The notes under the pieces were generated by a model. That model saw only the letters and a list, made by a program, of their open reading frames with translations. It searched no databases and was not told the DNA's origin. From Polyporus tsugae (taxonomy: Eukaryota; Basidiomycota; Agaricomycetes; Polyporales; Polyporaceae): a stretch of 64,000 nt of DNA. This document shows, one piece after another, positions 9,610-20,993 of this stretch (its first letter is position 1; each line of letters starts with the position of its first letter). The stretch lies in contig JAHRBS010000006.1 in NCBI GenBank assembly GCA_024305745.1, positions 188,501 through 252,500 of the forward strand. Reading direction: 5' to 3'. Made by a program: the position numbers and the translations under genes.

Positions 9610-10715
9610 CGTATTTCGACAGTATTTCGTTTAGAGGAGATTTGGAGGGGGGAGACAGTGTCGGAAAGAGCGGTTGGCCAGACACAAGCACGCAATGTAC
9701 AGTACTCCAGCAAATATATTTGTCTCCTTCGAACGACGTCTACACTGCATGGCTACAATTACACCCCTCGCCCCGCAAACATGTCTGCGCGATGAGGCTA
9801 TGCATCCAAAGATACTTCGAAGTGTGGGACTCCGACGCGCGTCCGAGGGCCTGAATCCCGCGCAAATGCGAATCGCGTCCTGTTCGATTCAGCGAGCCTC
9901 CGATGGACGTCAAGGCACGGACGGGTTCGACACGGAAGTTGCCAACCTTCTCCTTCCGGCCATCACACGTACAGGGCGGATACCAAGTCTCTCGCGCGCT
10001 TTCCGGCCTTCATCGCTTTCTTCGCCGCTGTGGTCACCGACACGACATCCCCGGGGCACGACAATGGTCGCCGAGTAACGCTGACTGCGAGAGAAAAAAT
10101 TAGTTCTGGGAAGATTTGGAGTACCGCACTAAATGTTGCACTTACGGCCGCCGCGAGTTGATGCTCGTTTGGATCGAACACGCTCGGACTCTGCCACCAA
10201 GGAAGATTGCACCCTGTCCGAACTGAAAAAAAGGTCGGAACGACGGCGAGAGTAATCCCCTTGCCGGTTGTGGTGCCTCTCCGCCGCATCTTCCGCTGCG
10301 CGCCGCACACAAGTTGTCCTTGCTGCTGCCGGATGGAGTTACCGCCCTTGCGGAAAGATGTACAGCCAAAGCCGCACTCTGCCAGACAACCCGCTCGTAT
10401 GTCAGCTCGTGTGCCGGGCGCTCCGTTGTGCTCGCCACACAGCCATCGAAGAGGTGGTGGCGAGTCCCAAGGATGGGACGTCGAGAGAGGGAGGGGATGT
10501 ATCGAAGAGGAAAATGGATGACGCACCGGACAATCCGCTCCAAACACCTCGTCTGCTGGTCTCCCTGTCGCGCCCTCAAGCCGCCGCACAGCTGTCGGGC
10601 CATCCGATGGAGATCAAGTACTAGATGCACGTCGTAAGCAATCGCCAAACAGTATCATGGTGTACTCACCGCCAGCTATGTGTAGGTCTTCAGCGCCGCG
10701 TGCTGCCATCCGTAA
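9610..10715 (-). other. Conserved minus-strand candidate coding region A, unresolved (U1)
   Basis: Dense minus-strand frames conserved in every unit, including frames open over 9963-10589 and 10142-10648, with plausible introns (gtgcgtcatcc... and gtaagtgcaac...ctcgcag, the latter at 10143-10083). A 9-bp in-frame deletion in U4 fits coding sequence. I could not find one splice path free of stops from start to end and recognise no domain. It could be one multi-exon gene or a decayed one. Confidence 0.3.
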
Positions 10716-11013
10716 TCATCGGCCACCGCCGTTCTGTCCGTTCTGCACGTCGACAGTTTGGGAGATTTCTTGGGTGGTACCCGGCGTCGCTGGATACTGA
10801 GTGTCCGCACGCACCGCTTCCCCTGCACCATTTAGTGCACAGAGAACGACTTGGTGCATTTGAATGAAAGCATGAGCGATCAAACCACACAGATTGGGAG
10901 AAAACACACTCACATCCAGGTACCGCCATGGGACACAGTCTCTGGCTCACGGCTGAGGCGAGGGAGACAAGTAGGATGAGCAGCGAGGATATGGCGAGGA
11001 CGTGCGAGCACAT
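10716..11013 (-). CDS. Putative small secreted peptide, two exons (U1)
   Basis: ATG at 11013 begins a strong signal peptide (MCSHVLAISSLLILLVSLAS). Exon 1 (11013-10914) joins exon 2 (10849-10716) across a 64-bp GTGAGT...CAAG intron and ends at TGA, giving about 77 aa with a polar Gln/Gly/Asn-rich C-terminus (QTVDVQNGQNGGG). The frame is kept in U2 and U5, while U3 and U4 carry an extra C that shifts it, and U3 also loses the ATG. I do not recognise a family. The alternative is that this is the first exon of a longer gene running into region A. Confidence 0.35.
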
Positions 11014-12279
11014 CGAAAGTCGACCGGTGAGGACTCGCGAGGGTACAAAGTCGAGAGAGGGGGGGAAGCAGAAAAATGTAAGCGGACGCACCAAGTACTA
11101 GTAGTGATCCAGAGTGTGCGCCAACATTGAACTCCGCGATCGCACTTCCGACCTCTGCCATGGAGAGCTGTGCCTCCGACGGCTGCTTCCAGGCTGCCTT
11201 GCGTTCACGGCCAGCCGGGCGCCCCGTCCCAGATCTGCGGTCGGGAATCTGTGAATTACAAGTAATATATTGGTCAACAATGTTACGAGAACACAGGCTT
11301 GGCATGCAACCGCACCATGGGAGTTGACCTCGACAATACAGCTGCGAGACACGAGACCCTGCCTGCCAGGGACTGCTTCTCAACCAAAACCCATACAACA
11401 TTGTTGTCTAGCTGCAAAACAGCAAACAAAATTAGACCTAGGTGCACCGCCGGCCAAGAGAAAGGTTAACTCACTATCAAACCCACGCCAAACTGTGCCA
11501 GAAGATATGTGTGCACGGCCGTCCGTCCGCGACATGTGACGGCCACGGCTTGACACTATCAAAACATTGCTGAGTGCCATTCAAGCGACTGTTTGAACGG
11601 CTGAATATTCCATCAGTGGACGTTCCGCATAGCCGTAACAGCGCGCACGTAGAAGAAACGCACCTTCAGGGCCGACAGCGGTTTCGCTCGAAGATACGGC
11701 AGAGGGAAGCGAGCGGCCACCGAGAGATTCTTAACCCTAACAACCGGAGACAATATCATTGGTTGTGAGGCGTCCGTCGGGGCGCATCGGGGCTACATCT
11801 AAGCGCGGTGCGAAAGGTTAACTGACTATCAAATCCAGGTCAGAGTCGGTTGTGGCGGGAGATGTGTATATGATAGCAGTCCATCGCGGGCAGAGACCGG
11901 AACCATGGTACTCGTGAGTCGGCGACGAGAATTTGAAACAGATTTTAGGACTAGTGTACTCACCAAATGTGCGACCACAGTGGCCTTATTAATGGTGACG
12001 TAAGTCCTATGATCCGGGCGAGTCGGTTCAACTATGCAAGGTAGAAGCAGCTTCCGTCCTCCTGCAACGGTGATCGGAAATTGTGCCATCAATATGCAGT
12101 GTTTCACTTCTGTGGCTGATGAGCAGTCCATCGCATATGCAGCGAAAATATTGTCTACGTACACGTGTGATGATGGTTTTCACGGCCTGGACATCGCCTC
12201 GCGAATCCGCAGCATCCTCACGCCATCGCTACTTGCCCCGTACTCGCTCTGTAGGCCAAACCCTCCTTTCACTATCGGC
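11014..12279 (-). other. Conserved minus-strand stretch with short exonic blocks, unresolved (U1)
   Basis: Contains a minus-strand block around 11,130-11,230 (AEVGSAIAEFNVGAHSGSLL) and another near 12,000-12,130 (FPITVAGGRKLLLPCIVEP, ending at a GTGAGT donor) whose reading is kept in all units. Several GT-AG pairs fit 55-70 bp introns, but I could not join them into one gene. They may belong with the P-loop segment just to the right, which is upstream on this strand. Confidence 0.3.
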
Positions 12280-12426
12280 TCAGTGATACGCCTGAATGCC
12301 CGACGAGCCGCGCGAAGGTGCTCCCCCGTTTTCGGAGTCTCGAGCAAGTGACGGTGCTTGCGCAAGCGTCTTACCAGTACCGGGAGGACCACGTACCAGG
12401 ACACCCTGCCTGCCATGGGAACTCGT
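12280..12426 (-). CDS. P-loop NTPase fragment with Walker A motif (U1)
   Basis: The minus-strand frame reads VLVRGPPGTGKTLAQA, with the Walker A GPPGTGKT at 12390-12367. The frame is open from just after a TAG at 12429-12427, which could be a splice acceptor, to TGA at 12282-12280. The same frame is open in all five units, with changes only inside it (GPPGTGKT in U1, U3 and U5, GPPSTGKT in U2 and U4). No Walker B or sensor motif could be placed, so the family (AAA+, helicase or CRN-type P-loop) is open. A competing reading uses the GTAAG inside the motif as a splice donor, which would destroy the P-loop. Confidence 0.35.
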   Translation of the reverse strand, partial: TSSHGRQGVLVRGPPGTGKTLAQAPSLARDSENGGAPSRGSSGIQAYH

Positions 12427-12429
12427 CTA

Positions 12430-15220
12430 CGAGGTCTGCCATCAGGTAACCGCCTCCACTTCCGAGCTGTTTCATACCATCTGGCCGTGCTAAAAGTGCG
12501 GATGATTCATCAGCAACTTGACTTTAGCCGCGTGTAATCGAAGTTGACGTACACGCCTTTCGCAGCCCAAAGCACAAGGTGCATACCGTCTGCGGTGCTT
12601 GTCCCGTGAGCCACAGCGAGCTTGAACTGCATGTTATTCAGTCCAGGATAGTAGTGTAAAAAGGAATTCACATGCTCCAAGCGCCTGCTCGAACTCGAGC
12701 CCGGGAGGGGAGGGGCAGCGCCCATGCTTAAACCCGAGACCTTGAAAATTTATGCACAGCGCCAGCTTCGCCGCACAGACTATGGGTGTTGGCGCGGACA
12801 CTGCCAGTGTACGAGGATGCCATATGCATCCTGCTATATCTGCAAGATATTGTTATAAAAACAGAGCAGCAAGGTGACCGACGGGCTACTCACGGTGGCA
12901 CAGTACATGGTGGAGACGTAGTCTGCCTCTGCCTGATCCCGCTCACCATGCCTGTTGTATCAAAGCTCGTGTTTGTATCGTTCACGCTGCTGGCACAATG
13001 CACGAACTTGCGGGATACATTCCAGGGAGAACTGCGAGACGGGCTCCACATCCTGCTCTGTGAGCCTTCGTTCGTTCAGCGCGATGTGGCAACACTCATT
13101 TTCACCAGGCCCAATTACAGGCATATCGGACATCTGCATGCACCACTCAAAAGAGAAATACGTGCAGATTGTCGTCCGGTGTCTCGGCGTGCTGCTCGAT
13201 GGCTGGCCGTGGCACATCTTGTTCACCAACCTCAACAACATCAAAGGCAGCGCTGAGCTGCGAGATCTCTGCGGAGATGGCATTCTCAAGTTCGTTCACA
13301 CACCGCCAGATGTCCGCCAGCACGCTCTTGACGACCCTGAGAGTGTCTGACCGTACGTCATGAGTACGGCCAAACTCCCTCCACTTCCCCCGACCTTCCA
13401 GACCCTGAAATTCTCCCAATCGCACTTTGTCGACCTGACCACTTCTCTCCCATGCCGCCAGACAGGCTCCACTCCAGCACACCTCTCCGCCCCGGTAACT
13501 TAGAGGAGCGCGTTCTCCATCCGGACAACCTCAAGTGCATCACCTCCTCAAGCCGAATGTGCGAGCCCTGCCAACGCTGTGACATCAACAAGGCTTGTAA
13601 CCACCCCATCTCCAACCCCAAAGGAATGCCACCACGCTCATGGAAGGTCGACACACTCACCTCGCATTTTGCGCTCGACCGGCCGACCGGCCCCAGCCTC
13701 GCGTCGATATCCGGGAGCCGAGTCATGAAGCCGCCGCAAGCCGGTGTCCGAGCGCCGCATGCCGGTGATGGTTAATGACGAATTGGCGGTTACATCATGA
13801 CGGGCAAGGGCGAAGGCAAGATGGAGGATGCGGAGGATGAGAGCGATGATAGGCGGCACCAGGTGAAGCGGCGGCGGTGGTTGTAGCCGGATAGCGTCCA
13901 GTGTTTCAGTCATATATTAGTCCTAGTAACATTGTTCCGAAGTGCAGAGCATATATTGAGGCTCGTGTGTTTCCACGACATTCGCAGAGGCCGATGGGGA
14001 TGGTGGCAGTTCAAGTGCAAAGTGGTCAAGCGCCCAAAGCAGGATCACCTGCCATATGTGGAACCCGACGCCCGCCAAGGTGCGCGCGGCAGCCTACTCG
14101 GCACTTGTCCTCTTGGCTCTGCTCTTTCATCTGGCATCAGTAATGGCTGCAGCAACTGACTGCCATACAACGGCCTAGAGTCTCATATTCTGTGTCTAGC
14201 CGACTCGTCTTTCAGATTTATTGCATGCACTAGCACTCCGACTGCCCCTGGACTCGGCTGGCCACCGTGTGACTCTGACCAGTCCATGCACCCTCCTTCT
14301 CGTTAATCTAGCCTGCGATCAGATGGTCGGGAACATCGGCACTGTGTGTTTGCGCGGTGACGTGGAGCGCGCTCCTTCCCAAATGCGGCCCATGGCATTG
14401 AACTTTCGGGTGACCCGCGCATTTGCTGTGGTCTCGGTGACCACCTGGCCCTCACTTTTCGTTCTCTCTTTCCCCGGTCCTCAAGTACGGAGTGATGGCT
14501 CTCCACCGTTGAATACTTGAATATCTGGGTATGCGCGCATGCCTTGTATGCCCCTTGTCGGACATGGATTCGGATACACGCTTGAATTCTGGGGTCCGTG
14601 TCCTGCCAGTGTTGAATGCACGAGCCCCGCGAATCGAAGCTCTGACCAGGAACCTCTGTGGCCGGCCCGTTATTCCGCACCGGCAAGTCAATTTCCTTTT
14701 TTTAATCCCCAACCTAATCTCTAATGCTGGCCTTTTCCCTCGCCGGCCGCGCATGCTTCGAGATTCTCTCAAAACTCCGTCAAAAATGTTGCATATGTGT
14801 TTGGCGCACTCAAAAAAGTAAACGGAGTTCTGGGACTCGGCGACCACTGCCCGAGGCATTCTTGGCGGGAATTGAGGTGAGTACATAGCTGTTGGCTTTC
14901 ATCCGCGAGTCGTGTTGGTTCTATGCTTCCTTTCCTTGGCTTAGACAGTGCTCAGGCGTCGGTGCACATCCGAAAGTTGATTCCACGGTTTGTATCCCGC
15001 TGTCAGGCGCGAATTGAGGTGCGAGGATTTGATGCGCCATATGCAAACATCTGAAGTGGTCACTGCATTTCGAGCCACGCTGATGTGCTTGCGCCGGCTG
15101 GGCTGTGTTTCCCGAGCAGCGCAATTTCAAGTCAGGCAAGGACTAGCATATACGCGGTTTCCAACGCAATTTGTACGTACCTGGCTCGGCCGCTTTCCTG
15201 TGCGGCAGTCCACACATTAG
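12430..15220. other. Conserved region with a minus-strand helical block; gene structure unresolved (U1)
   Basis: The minus-strand frame at 13482-13147 holds a charged, helix-prone segment (REFGRTHDVRSDTLRVVKSV, then LADIWRCVNELEN) that stays recognisable in all units. A second block near 13,913-13,660 has a hydrophobic stretch (VPPIIALILRILHLAFAL). A 10-bp difference between U1/U5 and U2-U4 shifts the frame between these blocks, so at most one unit type can encode them together. Between 14,150 and 15,220 plus-strand splice signals prevail (GTGAGTACAT donor after 14,876, CTTAG acceptor near 14,943). No recognised product. Confidence 0.3.
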
Positions 15221-15551
15221 TTCCAGCCGTCTCTGGCTTCCAGACGATGCAATTGGACGGGCTTTGTGCAACTGTGATGGACGCGAACAAAAGGTGTACG
15301 TAGGGACGACTGCCTGCCACAATATTTGCTCAGCCAAATATCCTGACTGACCTTCGCTGCAGTGCGGATCGCTGGCGGAACTCCCTAGCAATCGGGCCGA
15401 TCACTCCATCCCCAAGACGCACAGTCCAGGATTCGGCGAAACCTCGTTCCATCCCGCTCAGTCACTCTTCGAAGCTTTGCTCACCCTAGCCATCGCTCAT
15501 ACTATTTTTCTGTCCAGCGAAGGCTCATCCCATGCGGCTGCGAGCGAGTGA
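15221..15551 (+). CDS. Two 3' exons of an unidentified plus-strand gene (U1)
   Basis: Exon 15221-15293 and exon 15363-15551 are separated by a textbook 69-bp intron (GTGTACG donor, CTGAC branch site, CTGCAG acceptor). The last exon reads CGSLAELPSNRADHS to SSEGSSHAAASE and a TGA. Units U2-U4 have 9 extra bases here (AEPQAPIGN against AELPSN) without a frame change, and several differences are silent, which supports translation. The first of the two exons has an 8-bp difference between U1/U5 and U2-U4, so its frame is uncertain. No domain recognised; 5' exons not located. Confidence 0.4.
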
Positions 15552-16952
15552 AACCCGTCCCTGTGGCTGATACGGAGTCCCAGCGGTGAGTACAGCCAAA
15601 TGTTATGCGCATATATGCGGTTACAAACTTACCTCCCACCATCGGCCACATACTATAGCCATGCCATAGCTCGTCTCCGCCGGCGCAGCCCCTCATCTTC
15701 ACCGGAGGAAGAGTATTCCGCCCCGCGTAGCACCTCCCGGCCACATTTGATGCGGATCCGCGTCGCGCGAAGACGTCAAATCTGTTTTCCACAGGATGGA
15801 ATGTCCCTCGCGCACACTGGTACGTGACGGTACTCGATTCCATCGCGCGCTCAGGCCCTTGGCAGGTCATAGACAACAACCATCCAAGGCGTTCTCACCG
15901 CGCGCCGACACTGTCTCGGGATACTATTCATTTGCAGGTGAGTGGATCTATCTGTACGACGGATTCTCGAGGGAGCGCATACTGTGTATGTCGCCTATAG
16001 TCCGCCGCACGCAGACAGGGCACGCCAAGACGGCACAGAGAAAATATATTCTGCCCCGATTGCACCCTCAGCTTAGGAGTCGGGCGTGATGTACGTGATG
16101 GCTGCAGGGACCCGCAACCATACAGTTGTAATACATTAGCCAAGAGCCGAGTAGCCCCATCGACCAAACCCTCCGCTTAGAGGGTGTAGCCCGCTACACG
16201 CGGTGCGAGTGAAACGGCTGGCCGGCACTCGAGCCCGGCCGCTCACAGCGAAGTTCGCGTCCGCTCTCCGCTCTGTCAGACCCTCTCCGTCCATGGGAAG
16301 AGTGGCGAGCGGGCGAGTTTGCGATGAGGATATCGACGGACGCCAGTTTCTGTCTCGGCCGTGAGTTCTGTAGGTGTGTTCGAAACCGCGCGATCATATG
16401 TAGATGCACGCACACCAGCGGCGCACACATGCCGCTATGGGCGAATGGAGGGGGCAACGTGCAGGGACGTATTGTACTGCACAACAAAGTTGCCGTGCCG
16501 CGGACAGGGCATGCAACTAGGCTATCCGGCGCGCTCGCACTCACGGCGGCTCCATCATATTGCACAGGTTCCGTCAGAGGTTTCATGTCGTCGGCTGGCG
16601 GACATTGAGTCGGGTCTTGATATTGTGAACACCCGCGGATGCAGAGACAGTGCGAGCGATGCGCAATTACTCAATGTTGATTGCACGGCGGACTGAGGTG
16701 TTGATGATGACTCTGCATGCGAGTTCTCGAGCAGGGCGGCACATCCGACTCGGAGGATGTTGGGTGGTTCTGTTGCCAAAAGGGCAGTCAGGACCTGTAC
16801 CGGTGAGGAGTGTGCGTGCGCACGCTCGCTGTTCTCCTGCAAGATGTGCGGCAGCGCGCGACAACCGCTTATCTGCAAGGACGTCACCGTCTTTCACATG
16901 CACTGCGTGGATGCCTCTCGCGACCAAAGGGTCTCCATCAGCACGGCGCACG
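15552..16952. other. Conserved stretch with minus-strand splice signals, unresolved (U1)
   Basis: On the minus strand near 16,590-16,270 there are GTGAGTGCG...TGTGCAG and GTGTGCGTG...CCTACAG intron-like blocks flanking short exons, one of which (LTAETETGVRRYPHRKLARS) is conserved with mostly conservative changes in the other units. I could not extend it to a complete gene. Confidence 0.25.
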
Positions 16953-17627
16953 TCATTCGAGTTTTGTGAAAACTAATATTGGCCGGCCAGCTACGCGTAC
17001 ATGCGGCGAGATTCGGCGGCCGATACCCATGACACAGCAAAAGTTTGACTGCGCGCACTTACCTGGGCTCTGGGAAGCAGGTGAGGCACAGAACCGTTCC
17101 GAACAAAGGGCGCGCGGCCGCCCATTCTCGTTTTCCGATCCACTGCTTGAAGCGAGTACCGCGGTCCGATGGCTCTGCCCTTGTGTGAGTATCCGTCGGC
17201 GCGGGCCTGTGCCAGAACTTGCGCGCATTTCAGAGGTTTTGCGTTTGAGTGAGCTGCAAAGTACAGCCGTGGAGAGGGGAACCCACCTGTTGGGTGGTTC
17301 TGTTGCTGGAAAAGCGGTCAGCCAGGGCCTGACACATCCTGTCATAAGCTCACTGTAACGAGGAGACGGAAAGCGATGAAGCGAGCCTTGGCGCTGTGCC
17401 GCCTGCAGGATATTTGGTAGATGGGGACACATCAGCGGTTCAGCTATGCGAGTATAGCAAGAATATGACATACCCGGCGATCGGGATGCGGCAAACCGCA
17501 TCGGCTGAGTCCAAAATGCAGGCTCGTATGGCCGGTTTGGCCCGTGCGCGAGCAGCAAGGAAGTCGCGGGAGTATTTAACACGGGCAGGGAACGGCGTAA
17601 ACGAGGTGTGCAGTTCCCCTCCCTCAC
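16953..17627 (-). other. Conserved minus-strand frame, 224 codons, function unknown (U1)
   Basis: Longest uninterrupted frame of the unit outside the esterase, kept at the same length in U2 and U3, 228 codons in U5 and broken in U4. Inside it another minus-strand frame reads FKQWIGKREWAAARPLFG and ends at a good GTAAGT donor (17069), so the real exons may use that frame instead. Unusual composition and no recognisable motif; coding is possible but not shown. Confidence 0.25.
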
Positions 17628-18424
17628 TGTCCGCAGGCTACCACCACCGTGTTCTGCGTGCGTCCCCAGTTCCCATCGCCGCTGTGGAAAGTGGTGTAAG
17701 TACGGAGTGTTGTCTCAGTTGTACCCTTACCTCTCGCCGCTGACAACTGCTCGCGCCCCATCCTTGTACAGCAGGTACCCTCAATGTTGTTGTGGCCTTC
17801 GCACCGCGACGACTGGTATGAGCACCAAATGAAACCTGTGCCGGCTCGGTGTGCAAGGGACCGGGAAAGTTGGACTGCGTGGGCGGGCCAGGTCGAGAAG
17901 GGATAGAGCGAGAGTGGGCGACGGCGAGAGTGTTGGAGTAGCGGTGTAGTGAACGTAGACTGTGAATTGTCGGTCAAATCAGGGTAGTTTCGCCGAGGGC
18001 AGTCGAGGGGGCGGGGTGAACATGACAGACTCTTGCACGCAGTTCCGAATATTGTGGCTGTCTGTTGCAGAGGCGTGGACGGCCAGGACACCGACCCATT
18101 GGATGCACGGGGAGGCAGCCTGCCGTGCTACAACGGCTGCCCGGGGACGTGACAATCGGGCGGAGGACAACTGGAGGGAACGGTCGACACGAGCAGCAGC
18201 CAGGGCGAAATAGGGCTAAGATCGAGCGAGCAGGTGAAGAGGGGTGAAGTAAACTGAGGAAGGGGAACCGGACGCGGTGCTCGCGTCCAAGTTTGGGGCT
18301 GTGCACTCGACTTCCGCTTACATAACACGCTGGTTCGATCATCCTGAGGTCCATCGACGCGTCTTCTTCTTTCCGCACCGAATCTCTGCCACTTTTACCA
18401 TAACGAAGGACGTGACGGTGTCGT
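17628..18424. other. Upstream region of the U2 esterase
   Basis: About 800 bp between the conserved minus-strand frame and the promoter of the next esterase. Frames here are open on the minus strand but arginine/serine-rich and without splice support. Likely regulatory or 5' intergenic DNA shared by U2-U6. Confidence 0.35.
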
Positions 18425-18661
18425 GGCCTTGCACTCCTCTGGTTGCCGTGGTCTTCTTCTGACGTGAAGCAAGTTCCGCTACAATAATCCACTGGTCATA
18501 CGCGGCGCCAGTCTTCAGAAGCTTGTCCTCTTCCGTCCTCCTGCCTCCTCCTGCCTCCTCTTGCCTCCTCCTGCTCTCTAGACGACTGTGCCTACCTCTC
18601 CCTGAGCCTCTGGAAAAGTGTTCATCAACTTCAAGACATCTTGAACTTACCTGGACACCCC

Positions 18662-20584
18662 ATGAAGATCGTGCTGTGTACCCTTGCTCTGTTGCCATCG
18701 CTTCTGTTTGCGACTGCACTGCGCGTATATGATCCAGCGTCCTCTCAGCATGTCTTGGCACCACCCCAGGTGGACGACAACAACGACATCCACCTCGCCG
18801 TCTCTCCTGTCTGCAGCCCACTCTCGGGGACCGTATCCGATGTCAACGCGGGAATCATCGACTTGAAGCGCATCAAGACCATTGTTGCCTTTGGCGTACG
18901 TTCCCCTTTCACTATGGCGCGATGAGGTTCAAGCTTGACGAACACGAGACTTTAGGATTCTTACACCAATGGCGGCCGGACTGACGGCGGACCACTTGCT
19001 CCTTCTGTCATCGTTCCCCCGGATGCGGGCGCTGGCGGGAGATCTACGGATGGGAAGGTCTGGGTGGAGAACTTAGCGAATGACATTGGGGCGACGCTGA
19101 TGGACTATGCGGTGAGTTCGTTATCTTTGAACGACAGTTCCGTCTGTTCTGACCTTGAAGGTCATTCCTCGGCGACCAGCAATCCGGCGCATGCACAGAT
19201 CTCAGTCTGTGGCCGAGCGCGATCAGGAAAGTTGATTTCCTAGGCCAAAGTCAGTGTGTATCTTTGTCTTGTCATCTGTTCTGGGCTGCCTGTGCGAGGG
19301 AAGGGTCGGGGCGATCAGTTAGACATTCAGGCCTGCCGTAACGAACAAGACGTGAGTGAGAAAACCAGCCCCCCATCCACCTGTCAAAATTCACCAGACG
19401 ATTTGTGACACGTCCCCTCCTTTTCTCTTTTCTTCCCGTTTCCCTCTCGGGACGTGTCCCAAAATGTCTGGTGGCTTTCACGCAGACGGTTGGCGGTGGT
19501 TATTCCATTCACATCTCTGGCAGCGAACCGCTCGGGTGCTTAACACATTTTAAGCCTTTAGCCTCTTTACGTATAGGGGCGGTGACTTGTAGGGGACCTG
19601 CGCTAGTTTCTACGCGAAGCCATGTTCGGAAGCACACATATAGCGTTCGGTTTGCGCGACGCGCGAAGTTTGTTGTCTTCATCCCGCCGGATGACAATGC
19701 ACCTAGCTTTCAGCTGGCGAGAGCTCAAGCTCACGCCATGATGCGCTCCTTCGACACATTGTCGCTACGGCCATGTCTGGTATTTAATGAAACAACACGT
19801 TCCTGACGCGGCCACAGTGAGGACCTTCCTTGGTCAGTCGAACAATCTCGACCCCAACTCCACATTATATGTCGTCTTCTTCGGAATAAAGTGCGTGCCA
19901 TGTTCCACATCTTCTGTCGTGAACATGGCTTGATAGTACCTCCTCATGCAGCGACTTCAGCGATTCGAGGAGTATGTCAATCCCTTCGCACTCTTCCTCT
20001 CCACATCTAACATCCTTTTCGCTTCCAGACGACGGCGAAGCCAACCTCCAAGCCGCGGCGCAAGTCATTCTCTCTCAGATCCGGATCCTCGCCTCCGCCC
20101 CGACGAACGCGCGCAACTTCCTCCTCGCCGACGTCTACGGGCTCGGCACCCACACGCCAGCGGGCGATGCGATGGTGCAGACCGTCTACTCTGGTCTCTT
20201 TGACCTCCACCGCGGCGTCAACTCGACGGGCCGCGGCGAGGGTGTCGACGGGCAGACGCCTCTGGGCCCGAAGCTGAACGTCGCGTTCTCGCAATTCAGC
20301 AGAATCTGGGACGGGGTGTTCGGGCCCGAGCCGGGGTACAAGGTGTTCGGGTACGTGAGCAAGGAGGCGTGCATTCGGATTTGCTGCGTGACGACGGGGA
20401 TGTGCGACGATCCGGAGCACTATTTCTACTATATTCCCAGGTGAGTGGTTGTGCGGTCACCTCGACCGAACCATCTGAGGCTAACACTGGGTTGGCCTGT
20501 TTCTGCAGTCATCCGTCGAAGGAGGGGATGAGGATCATGGCAGATTATGTGGAGGAGGTCCTCGAGCGGTGCGTCGAGGCGTGA
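18662..20584 (+). pseudogene. GDSL/SGNH esterase copy 2, probably non-functional
   Basis: Exons matching copy 1 are 18662-18895, 18956-19111, 19180-19253, exon 4 up to 19890, 19952-19971, 20029-20440 and 20509-20584. Three lesions set it apart. First, block I reads GDSYTN: the Asp after the nucleophile is Asn. Second, intron 3 is about 527 bp of mostly unrelated sequence including a palindrome. Third, the exon-4 acceptor CTAG has become CTGG and one base is missing just behind it, so the normal join gives a frameshift. There is also one extra Ile (AGIID). Exons 5-7 stay intact, so loss is recent or another acceptor is used. Signal peptide and catalytic His are unchanged. Confidence 0.65.
19318..19547. 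repeat. Palindromic insertion (foldback/MITE-like) in intron 3 of esterase copy 2
   Basis: The core arms at 19392-19416 and 19449-19473 are inverted copies matching at 22 of 25 positions (caccagac...gacacgtccc). Weaker inverted similarity extends outward symmetrically to about 19318 and 19547, around a 32-base pyrimidine loop. No other unit has it. No clear target-site duplication, so the exact ends are uncertain. Confidence 0.6.
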
Positions 20585-20904
20585 GCAACGGTGCATACCT
20601 TGGAAGATCCTGGGTGCGTGTATGGAGGGTTGTGAGCGGTTCTGCGCGAGTTGATCATGACTGAACCTAGGTCAAGGAGCATGAATGTACGTTGTAGTGT
20701 ATTCTGATATGAACTTTGTACCGTGTCCATGAACGCTGGTGTCATCCATACTCGAGTCCAGCGCAAATCGGAGAACTTTCTGGGCATGCGGCACGCCTCA
20801 TGGGTGATCGCGGCGAGAACGCGGGGGCTGATGCTGATGTGTGCGGAGCCGGTGTTTGTTTGAGGGTCCATTCAGCCAGAGAAACAAACACGGACTCTGG
20901 CAGT

Positions 20905-20993
20905 GTACGGGGGAGCGTGCGGGGGAGAGTACAGGGGAGAGTACTGGGTAGGGTACGGGGGAGGGTGTTGGTAGGGTACTGCGAGGGTACTGG
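20905..20993. repeat. 12-bp minisatellite, U2
   Basis: About 7 imperfect copies of the gtacgggggag-type unit; nearly identical to the U5 array (54021-54109) and unlike U1, U3 and U4. Confidence 0.85.

Larger units (their letters stand above)
7228..18424 (+). repeat. Tandem array unit U1 (about 11.2 kb)
   Basis: First complete unit. Its left edge is set where similarity to the other units fades: the region just before the lead gene is only partly alike (ggcctt...cctctggttg), and the 30 bp before the ATG differ from the other units. U1 is closest to U5 over most of 10-17 kb. Near 9,830-9,960 it lacks a stretch that U2-U5 all have. It carries the GEGVDG form of the esterase (no extra Ile). Confidence 0.9.

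Noticed and set aside
9495..9610. CRISPR-like array
   Set aside because: Repeats are 12 bp, contiguous and without spacers.
11728..11741. Telomere-like TTAACCCTAAC in each unit
   Set aside because: Only one and a half repeat units occur at each place, without tandem arrays; expected by chance and then copied with the unit.
18330..18350. tRNA B-box-like ggttcgatcatcc
   Set aside because: No matching A box or cloverleaf around it.
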